Assembly: GCA_030248295.1 (NCBI GenBank)
Contig: JASANH010000851.1
Location: 310,001-374,000, forward strand
DNA from: Mesodorylaimus sp. YZB2_4
Taxonomy: Eukaryota > Nematoda > Enoplea > Dorylaimida > Dorylaimidae
Length of the DNA: 64,000 nt
Direction of reading: 5' to 3'
This document shows positions 38,738 through 47,528 of the stretch, piece by piece. Numbering within the stretch: position 1 is the stretch's first letter; each line of letters opens with the position of its first letter. A program made the position numbers and the translations under genes. The notes beneath the pieces were generated by a model. That model did no database searches. It saw only the letters and a list, made by a program, of their open reading frames with translations, and was not told the DNA's origin.

Positions 38738-38864
38738 GACCAATAGCCGGATGATCAGCTAGCTGATCCACTGCTCGATATGATGGGGTGAGCCATACGA
38801 TCAGCTGATCTAAATAACTGATCGACCGATTGGTTATTTAATCGATCGTCCGATCTCATAATTC
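38738..38864 (+). repeat. GATCAGCTGATC direct repeat, copy 1
   Basis: About 127 bp, closely matching 40,816-40,942 over its whole length: GACCAATAGCCGGATGATCA at the start and ACTGATCGACCGATTKGTTA near the end. It is rich in GATC and CAGCTG palindromes. Confidence 0.8.
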
Positions 38865-39668
38865 AGATTCAGATTTGTTCAAGTCTTGGATTATGGATTT
38901 ACTTTTTCCACACATCATATCTGTATCAAATATATTAGACCACACAGGCACCATCTATCCAATCGCCATATAGTGTATCGATCACTGCATTTACAATACG
39001 CGTTTGGCAATAATCATTATTTCAGACTGGCTGCTTCGATAAAAAACATGTTTTTGAGTCCATAGTACTCGCAGAAAAATAAAATCTCCTTTTGCTTTGT
39101 GCTAGAGGAAAAAACAGGCATCTGCAGGAGGATGATGCTGCATAGTGAGCATATACTGTACTTAATAGCATACACCTCATTCTATAACCCGTCGCACCAT
39201 TCAGTTTAGCGAACGATTGCCGGGTCTCTCGCACTATTTAACTGCACGGTTTCCAGAACCCCTGCAGTCTACAGTAGGCACAAATTATAGTTCGAGTGGT
39301 GGGTAATCGGTCAGTCGCCATGTTTCGTGTGGAATTGTTGCCCGACCGACCTGCTCGTCATTCAGTTTCATAATCGGCTGATTTGGATTATGGGCATGGC
39401 TCGTCTATGGGAAAATCATTAAACGAACTACATAATAAGGCCAGCACTGGTCTTTTGGTAAACACGCAATTTTCCGAGTAAACTTGCTAAAGTACTTTGA
39501 ATTTTTGAATCGAGGCTACCTGACAAATAAACTTTGTAATGATTTTAGTTTGTAAACTTTTTGCTAGTCCAATTCTTGGCCGTAACTTGCCTCGCTTATG
39601 TTGAAACAGATGCTACGATGGGCACTTTGTTTGTATGTCTTTTTTGAAGGTTCTCTGTTCGAACAGGT

Positions 39669-39935
39669 TCACTTTCCGTGTTTAGATGATCCTACAGTGA
39701 AAACGATTTTGCGTGATTGTGGCTTGGTGTAGAATACATGGCACCAGGGGGGCATGCTGACTGTTCGGAAAGTAAAAGTTGCCAGCTTCACATATTTGGG
39801 CCACAGTTTTGGGCGCACATTCTCCACACAGTCTTCATGGTTCACAAAATCGTTCATGCATGCTATCATAGCTGTACAAGAGAACTGTATTGACTTTTTT
39901 CCCAGGGGCGGACGTTGGATCCGATGGGTAGCCAT
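39669..39935 (-). pseudogene. DEG/ENaC channel fragment, diverged
   Basis: The minus strand reads CMNDFVNHEDCVENVRPK, against CTNDFFRRQDCLDNVRAR in the extracellular cysteine-rich part of the DEG/ENaC relic at 43,165-43,215. At DNA level AATGTGCG, AACTGTGGCC and AAATATGTG stay aligned, but this copy is one base shorter, which throws it out of the channel frame. No transmembrane parts were found around it. It is a paralogous remnant in the opposite orientation. Confidence 0.55.
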
Positions 39936-40815
39936 CCAGCATTGATCTGCACACTGACATTGTTGCTGCCGAACACGGACGTGGGGCTGGCAATCTTGGA
40001 TTTTGAGGGTTCATCATCATAATTAGAGCAAAACCGTAATCAATTTCGGCCTTGTGTACCCTCTTTATCGATTGTTACCGTCTGCAGGTTTGACGAGCGC
40101 GGCCCCGTTGCATAAAAGATAAGACAAGAAAACACAGGTGTGCGTCTTACATGCGAAACATCGACGGCATGTGAACTTTGAAAATACGACCGTGAAAACA
40201 TTTTGTATCGAAATTTGACAAAAGATCAATCATCGATTACATGATTTGATCGAATCTAATCGATGACTGATCTATTAAGCAATTGATTCGTTTCTGTGTT
40301 CTTATTTATCGGAGTTTCTTAGTTTTACACTTTTTATAACTCTAATAACTCGATGACTTTGACAACTTCGATTCGATTGCCTGATAGCCTTGATCGGTCT
40401 GTTCGTCAACTGATGATCGGTTGACGAATGACTGATCGGTATCGATTCATATCAGTCATACCGGTTTTGTATGACTATTTTCACGTTGGCTCCTCCTGTA
40501 ACGATCGAAAGCACTCTATCAATGCGATGGTGGCTGATTATAGCACTGTTCTGTTTGTTTCTGTATCTGTCTAATCATCAAGTACTGTACAGGCTGTGGG
40601 TCGATTGGACGGACGTTTTTGCGCAAAGGGCAGAAAATATTTTTCTCCGCGACTGAGCCGCTGTAAACGCAGGAACCATTGTAGAAAAACCAAAACAGCG
40701 AGCTTTTGGCTCTACATAGAAATTCGGGCCTTTATCCTTGATTGTGATCAACGAGATGAAAAGATTCGACCGATAGAAAAAATTATCAGGGTGATTGACT
40801 GATCGATTGATAGTC

Positions 40816-40942
40816 GACCAATAGCCGGATGATCAGCCAGCCGATCCAATAATCGATATGATGGGATGATCCATACGATCAGCTGATCTAAATAACTGAT
40901 CGACCGATTTGTTATTTAATCGATCGCCCGATCACATAATTA
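40816..40942 (+). repeat. GATCAGCTGATC direct repeat, copy 2
   Basis: Second copy of the element at 38,738, about 2.08 kb away in the same orientation, with scattered substitutions. The interval between the copies holds the inverted DEG/ENaC fragment. Confidence 0.8.
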
Positions 40943-41029
40943 AGTCTATCAATCAATTGATTGACCGATTGATCAATCGGCCGAGTGAGCAATCGACTGA
41001 TCAAAGTGATCTGGTCCATCAACTTTCTC

Positions 41030-41274
41030 CGCATATCCACATTCTTGCGCACAGCTTCGACATGCGGCGTTTTTGCTCAATCACAGGCAAAAGATGTCGT
41101 AAAGAACCCGACTACTCTTCAAGCGAGTTGTCGGTTGTTGCGGCGACAGCAGCAGGTTTAAGGCGGCGGCAGAAAGAGGCAGTGCAACTCAGTCTTACAT
41201 CACTCATTCTGATTTCCCTCTGCTGCTATCAGCCTTCGATCAACATCCCGAAGGACATCTGCAAAGGTTAATAA
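41030..41274 (+). other. Unassigned frame with one hydrophobic segment
   Basis: The frame has a basic stretch (GLRRRQKEAVQL) leading into a hydrophobic segment SLTSLILISLCCYQPSIN. This vaguely recalls the third intracellular loop and helix 6 of a class A receptor. No neighbouring helices were found and the likeness is weak. It may be chance. Confidence 0.15.
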
Positions 41275-43569
41275 GGATATCAACACAGTGTCCTCCACAC
41301 TCTTCCATAACCTTCAACCCCCCCAAAACCCTCTCCTTCCACCGATTGTCAGCTGCTTTGTATATAAACTCACCAACTGATCAAGTGACACACTCGGTCT
41401 TAAACCATTTTTCTTACTGAGCTGACTTGTCGTATCTTGTACGGGCTGGGCCTGGGGCCTGGCCATGTAACGTTAAGCAGTGCCCTGGTGGAAATGGTCC
41501 CTCATCTGGGGTCATGTTATATGAAACTTGCAGCTCGAAAAGGCAATGTTCTTTGAGGTGTGAGCAGGATACTGCTCAGGTTGACGATATCTTTTAGGAG
41601 TCCAAAACTGAACTTGATTGTGCGATCAGATTAGATCATACCAGTTTTAATCACCAGTTAGATAAGTTACATCTGGCGTATCTAAAGATCTTTCTGTTGG
41701 TAGGTGGTTGGTCGAGTGGGCAGCGCACTGGCCAGCCTGGAGGGGGGGCACCTCGACATATGTCACTTGATAGACAGGTTTCACCATGAAAACTATTGTT
41801 CCACTCATTGAATGCTGATTCTGAAGACTAGGCAGGAGGTATTATTCTGGACACCCGGCGGGACGCAGTCAATCATAATTTATCGCATAATTGAAACGGC
41901 TTGTTGCATGCTAGAAGTACGAGGTGTAGGAGTTCTGCTGTACGTTGCCACTGGCCCTTACACGCTACCAGGATCTACTTGCTCATCGACGCAAATTCTC
42001 CCTTGACAAGTTATAATTAAAAACCCGTGTGATCGATTAATCAAGATATACATATGGGCGAACAGTTGGCATGGCGGCTGGCCCAAAGAGATGCAATTTA
42101 TTTCAGAAAAACGTTATTTTGATCGACTATGTTGATATCACAGTCTCGACACGGTAGTTTTTTCACAGGAACAAAATACATCAAAAATATTCCCCGGGCT
42201 AGTTTGTCTGACTTCCTCCCTTTCGAATCAGTTTTAGTCCGTCGTTCACAAACTATCGAACAGCTGCTGGTCCAGCGAATTGATACGAAATGGGCGCTTT
42301 CGGAATCGTGCTATACATTATTGGCGGCCTGATTTTGACTGGTGTGGCAGTGTGGGACGTGATGACCATCATCGGAGATTATGTCGCCGACAACCGAATG
42401 ACTACGGTCAGTGTGGGCAACATCACCGACACTTTCCCCTTCATTAAGCAAGCCAGTGTTTGTCTGTCGTTGGAGAAAATATTTATGGAATGGCCGTCAC
42501 CACCAGAAGAGTATGCCAAAGCCGAGGCCAGTGTCATCGATACTGTCATAGCCAATAAACGAATCGATGGGTCATTCTGGGACAACCATAATAAACAACT
42601 TCCAAAGCGAGTAGACCCGGCAGACTTTCTAAATCTCTTCATGTTTTATAAGCGGAAAAAGCAGCTTTGTTTCCAAAATTGGCACTAAATCTCGATCCTG
42701 CCAACATGACAACCTTTGATAATTTTCTCCAAAGTCAACGTCCTTTGCTACTATTGCGTGAAATGTGGGATGACATAAAGCCATCACTCATTTATATGAT
42801 AAGAGTCGACAGCTCAGCTATCGACTATGATAAGAGTTTCCACAAAATTGTTCTCAATACTGTGGATTTTCCGAATGGAAAATTCAAACCTTGTTTCGCC
42901 ATACCAATTGATTATGACTTGAGTTTGCTGACTGCGGACGTGGATTATGATTTGGACATTTACCCACCATATGCGAATCTAAAGACGAGAGTGCCATCCC
43001 CTACGAAAGCTTCCGCCACCACGAACATCAGTGTCCAAATCAATAGCGAGTGATTACCAGTGGAAAAAAGAACTAATATGATGTACTGTATGCCACTTCG
43101 AAAACCGTCTATACAACTTCCATATTCAACTATGGTGTTTTCGACAAGTCTGAAATACCACCGTGCACAAATGACTTTTTTAGACGCCAAGATTGTTTGG
43201 ATAATGTGCGAGCCCGAACTGTGGCCGAAATATGTGCGTGCAAACGTTTCACAGATTTGGCAAAATTGGCGATGATAAATGACACTGAACTGGAGTCGAT
43301 CAATAGCGGGACCCTGTGCACAGCAAGCCTGTACCAGCAATGTCTAGAAAGCAAAGGAAATCAGATTGAACAAGATTTGAAGAAGAAAACGTGCGAACCG
43401 TGTATCAAAATGAAGAACACTTACCAAATCACCACCACCGATGCCCCACTCAATTACGACTCACAATTTCATATCAGATTCAGTTGTATCGATCGTTCCT
43501 ACGTCTACTTTCAAGAAAAGCACCAATTTAGTCTGTCCCAGCTGATATCGCAAGTTGGTGGTGACCTAG

Positions 43570-43766
43570 TGTAACCAAGCCTGGCAGGCGTAGGAGGGAG
43601 GCGGCCGACCGAAGTCGGCGGGACAAAAACTCCGACTGGAGCAGGATAGTCTTGCGACTATACCTACGGCTGGAACATCAACCCGAGGGGTTGACGTTTC
43701 CCAGCCAGGGGAGAGTATCGATTACTCTCTCCCACTCGCCATGGCCTACCAGGCACGAGGGTTACA
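43570..43766 (+). repeat. 5' copy of the hairpin-rich LTR
   Basis: Successive potential stems: GCCGACCGAAGTCGGC; CTCCGACTGGAG; ATAGTCTTGCGACTAT; an outer GGCTGG...CCCAGCC closing over CATCAACCCGAGGGGTTGACG; and GAGAGTATCGATTACTCTC. The LTR termini also pair (TGTAACC...CCTGGCAGGC with GCCTACCAGGCACGAGGGTTACA). No AATAAA or TATA box is visible. Confidence 0.8.
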
Positions 43767-44005
43767 TTCCTCCCATCGACAGAAGAAGCGACGACCCCGT
43801 CGCTCTTCCCGGAAGGAAGACCTCCCCCTCTCTTGAGGGCCGACCCTACACTGCCTTCGCAATGCGGACGGTACCCGCTCCTCGGTGGCTAACCGAGGCC
43901 TAGGTGTCGGTACTAGACGCCCTAGACCATGACGAACATGGGCGCACCCAGCGCTTCGACGGGGACTTACACCACTATGGATGGCCCCAAGGTCCGTGAC
44001 GCCAA

Positions 44006-44202
44006 TGTGACCAAGCCTGGCAGGCGTAGGAGGGAGGCGACCGACCGAAGTCGGCGGGACAAAAACTCCGACTGGAGCAGGATAGTCTTGCGACTATACC
44101 TACGGCTGAAACATCAACCCGAGGGGTTGACGTTTCCCAGCCAGGGGAGAGTATCGATTACTCTCTCCCACTCGCCATGGCCTACCAGGCACGAGGGTTA
44201 CA
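44006..44202 (+). repeat. 3' copy of the hairpin-rich LTR
   Basis: Nearly identical to 43,570-43,766; the differences I see are A/G in the terminal TGTRACC, GGCGGCC/GGCGACC, and CTGGAACA/CTGAAACA. None of these disrupts the main stems. Confidence 0.8.
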
Positions 44203-44565
44203 CTAGGCCTGTACACTGGTTTCAGTATGTTGTGGATTCTAGAAGTTGCTTTGTTCTTTTTCAATACCTATCGCCAAAGCAAACGGTCAAGAGCAGTCCA
44301 AGGAAGCAAGGGCGGTGGTTGCTGCGGCTTGTTCGCAAGATATTTCAATCGAATGTCCGATGAGCGTCCTCCCATTCACGATGCGGCCATGGCCAAGGAA
44401 CATGAAAAAGGGATCAAAAACGAGGAAGTCTGAACCAGAGTGCGGGTTGATCGATTGGAAGAATGTTTTGGGAAAATGATCGATAGAATGGGTTTTATGG
44501 AGGGGAAGCTGGACTCGTTGTTGGAGAGGCACTACGCCCAGAGGAGGGGGCATCAGAAATATTAG

Positions 44566-46615
44566 TGGCTGGGGCAATTTTCGGATTGGAAGGTAAGCTG
44601 TCGAGGGAAATCTTAATAGTTAGATTAATTGACATCGAATTGGTATTTATGCAGCTGTAGCGAGAGCCAACTGCCCTCTTACACTTTTCCAGTATAATAT
44701 TTTCTGCTCACTGATTGTGAATAATTTGTTCAATCATCCATATGATAAATCTTGTGGCAGGATCCATGGAAATGCCCTGGATTGGAAGAAAATAACGTTA
44801 CTTTGGTAATTTACTTTCAGCAATGTGATGTCGCATCGCAATAAGAGTCCGGACGAGGCTTTTAAAAATGAGGGCATTGGTCAGTTAGGGGCAATTATAT
44901 ACTGCATATATATGACTGCTTTTGTTAAACCTAGATTTTCCAGGCTCTCTTTTCTTACATGCCCAAAACATGATTTCTTAGATACAGTGATAAGACTTGG
45001 AAATACATTAATCTAGACCCTACGGATGCAAACAGCATGAAAAAACTTTGATCACGGGCGATATTATGATAAAAATGGGCCAGACCTGTCCCTGCCAGAT
45101 TTGCTGCGCCTTTTCACTTCGCGACTGTGAAATCCATCAGAAACTTAAAATGATCGCACCACAATGGACGGTACCGCTAAGCATCCTGTTTTTTCCTTTT
45201 TATGACCGTAGTCAGGTACAGTTTGTTTGTTTGTTTTTTACAGGCGCAAAGTTGCGTTACTTTTACTGTATGTGCTTGCAAGCCCATTTAAGGTTTCTGC
45301 GTATATTATGAAGGTATTCATTTTCACAAGAGCGCTTTCTATCGGGTTTATGTTTGCATGTTAGTCCTGCAAAACATGAGGAACAATGTTCATGTTCATG
45401 TTTTACCACATCACCAAACGCTTATGCGCACTCGAGGGTGAAGGGAACAATTCCAGATTGATGATCAGAAAGTATCGCCATCATAATTTGGTGATTTCTA
45501 ACAGCCAGTGCAACTGCGTGCAAACATGCCTTGCATATTTGTTTTATTGAGAGCATAGTTATCAGCATACATTTTTGCCAGAAAGTCGGATTGTGTGAGC
45601 GCTGTCGCCCATAATCTGCTCGACAAATGTGGTCAGTTGGAACTCATGCTAATGATGTTTGGTTAAACGAATAATATCATATTGCCTCGAATGTCAAGCG
45701 CTCGGCTCATCATTTACATCCTGCTTCGAAATTCTGATCGGAGTATGCTTTGAGCTGCGGTATTAACTTTATTCGTAATTCTAGCTGTTCTAAACAAGCT
45801 GTTCAATCATGTCACAAACCATGGCTGATTGACTTATTGGATAATGTCCAGCACAGTTTTCAGAATCAGCATGCAATGAGTGGAACAACAGTTTTCATGG
45901 TGAGACCTGTCCACCAAGTGACATACGGGGGGGTGCCCCCCCCCCCCCCCGGGCTGGCCTGTGCGCTTATCAGTGCTCTACTGATAAATGAGGTGCTGCA
46001 GCAGAAAGACATGTAAATGCAGTAGATCAGTTTCCTTGAGGCCAGGGCATGAGGGTATGCTGATGATACGGTATGCTCAATTTTCTGTGACTCTCAAACA
46101 CATAATACATGCAACCCTCTGCTGGCGAACTTTGGCTGGGAGACGTCAACCGCACAGCTGATGTTTCAGCCATGGTATAGCCAGTCCTGTAATGATATCA
46201 ATTTTATTGTGCGATGAGTCTGCCGCATATTCTCTCGTCGTCTCTGCGAGCCACTGACTTCTATTATTGTGTGCATGCCAGCTGAGTTTGATTGTCATTA
46301 GTGCATTAGGATGCTAACACAAACGACCCCGAGTTCGAACCTCACTCACGCCTTAATGTATTAAAACATGGAGTAAACGTTCAAAAAACTCTATTAGCTG
46401 ATTTGCCGAGGAAGGCAGACATCATACCTGCATTCGCCTACTAAGGCAGCAAGTATTTGAGGCGAGTGTGATGGTGTTTATTCGCTCATGTCTGCTCTGC
46501 GGAGAGCTTGTCAGCTTGTTCATGGCTCGATTCCTAGTTGGATAGACGAAGGTCGTTTGTAAACCATAAACCTGTGATGCCTCGAGTGGCAATCGATAGG
46601 TACTCTTCAAGGGGG
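44566..46615. other. Intergenic, no gene seen
   Basis: Contains a SINE type 1 tail at 45,425-45,465 (minus), a G/C homopolymer block near 45,930-45,950, and a tRNA-like B box (GAGTTCGAACCTCACTC) near 46,332. There are no frames with family resemblance. Confidence 0.45.
46130..46190 (-). repeat. Core hairpin of the hairpin-rich LTR, isolated
   Basis: GGCTGGGAGACGTCAACC...GCTGATGTTTCAGCC is the minus-strand image of the enclosing stem found in the LTRs at 43,570 and 44,006. Outside this stem the similarity is lost. Confidence 0.5.
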
Positions 46616-46621
46616 CAGGTG

Positions 46622-46775
46622 AAATATGTTATATCTTATATCTTATATGAAAAATGTTACATGAAGTATGTTATATGTTATATGAAATATGTTATTTGCT
46701 ATATGGCATATGTTATATGTTATATGAAGTGGGTTATATGTTATATGTTATATATTGTATCAAATACCTTATATG
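46622..46775. repeat. TTATATG minisatellite
   Basis: Tandem variants of TTATATGTTATATGAAATATG, period roughly 20-25 bp built on 7-8-bp words. It keeps one frame open (YMKYVICYMKYVICY), which is a product of the repeat. Confidence 0.85.
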
Positions 46776-46871
46776 AAATATAAAGTATGGGCATATGGTG
46801 AAAGATGTGATGTATGGATCTTTGATTTCGTCTCTCTCTATCATTTCTATCATTGAATTTAGGTCTGGCAT

Positions 46872-47178
46872 TGTGATAACCTAGCTAGTCGAGCTAGGTG
46901 CGGTACGATAGCAGACGTAAACGAGTCAACGAGACCTTTTATTCTACAACCGCACGGGACAAACACACAATACAGACTGACTGACGAAACCTCGACAGAC
47001 AACAAAGCACTGGCGCATAGATACATCAACTGGCAAGGCATCCAATCACAAGCACGCAAGGCGTGGCTAACTAGAGACGGGCAGGAAGGAAGTGTCTGAC
47101 TCACCGGCAAGGCCGTCTGGGTCACCAGATCGAAAAAGAGAGGGGGGCAAACCAAATTCGAATAGCCACACCCTTACA
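46872..47178 (-). mobile_element. Solo LTR, 307 bp, with 4-bp target duplication
   Basis: Read on the minus strand it starts TGTAAGGGTGTGG and ends GGTTATCACA, with the canonical TG...CA ends. It is flanked by GCAT at 46,868-46,871 and 47,179-47,182. Its poly(A) signal region reads GTAGAATAAAAGGTCTCG. No second LTR or internal region is nearby, so it is a recombined solo LTR. The 4-bp duplication and size fit Ty3/Gypsy-like elements. Confidence 0.85.
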
Positions 47179-47528
47179 GCATGCTAGCAGATAGACCTAT
47201 CTTTGGCAGTTTGTTCGCTAGACTTGTTCTATACAGATTCTGTAGCCCCAGGGTAACAAATGGGGATTTAAGGTGCACTTTCACAAGTTAGGTAAATTAT
47301 TTACTGACAGATCACAGCCCCCTGAGTTACTCTGCGCATTTGATTGCCAATGTCACCTAGGCAGCAGCAGGACCTGCCAGGGGGGGGGCTGAAATTTTTG
47401 GCATTATTACTGGAGGCAAACAGTCCAAAGTCATATATTACCACCAACTGAATAAATATGTTCAAATTTTTCAGCAGTACTGTAGGTTTTCTAGGCTGTT
47501 CTTTTCCCCACATAGGCAGTATATAGAT

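Larger units (their letters stand above)
43570..44202 (+). mobile_element. 633-bp miniature LTR (TRIM-like) element in the DEG/ENaC exon
   Basis: Two 197-bp direct repeats (43,570-43,766 and 44,006-44,202, about three differences) flank a 239-bp interior. Each begins TGTAACC or TGTGACC and ends GGTTACA, the TG...CA inverted termini of LTRs. The element is bracketed by CTAG at 43,566-43,569 and 44,203-44,206. A Tc1-like TA duplication with one extra terminal base would look the same. The interior is GC-rich and non-coding, and I see no convincing primer-binding site or polypurine tract. Size and layout fit a terminal-repeat retrotransposon in miniature or a retrozyme-like element. Confidence 0.8.
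42290..44565 (+). pseudogene. DEG/ENaC sodium-channel gene, disrupted
   Basis: Amiloride-sensitive/acid-sensing channel family. The first membrane helix (IVLYIIGGLILTGVAVWDV) and the following VGNITDTFPFIKQASVC mark the N-terminal half. The extracellular domain continues through FNYGVFDKSEIPPC, DCLDNVRARTVAEICACKRF and ESINSGTLC. The pore signature is split: SQLISQVGGDL ends at 43,565, and GLYTGFSMLWILEVALFFF resumes at 44,206 after a 633-bp mobile element. Removing the element and one copy of CTAG joins the frame. Other lesions are a frameshift near 42,650-42,670, TGA at 43,051-43,053, a frameshift near 43,075-43,100, and an in-frame TGA at 44,431-44,433 followed by 43 more open codons. The selectivity-filter triplet reads GFS rather than GAS. 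It is probably a pseudogene, and some breaks could be unrecognised introns. Confidence 0.85.

Noticed and set aside
43570-44202. Hammerhead ribozyme in the hairpin-rich LTR
   Set aside because: I looked for the CTGATGA and GAAA core on both strands of the repeat and did not find the paired arrangement.
43566-44206. The insertion as an ordinary GT-AG intron
   Set aside because: Using GT at 43,569 with AG at 44,205-44,206 drops one base and breaks the channel frame; other GT-AG pairs remove conserved pore residues.
46538-46783. Frame with repeated YMKYVICYM
   Set aside because: It is a translated TTATATG minisatellite.
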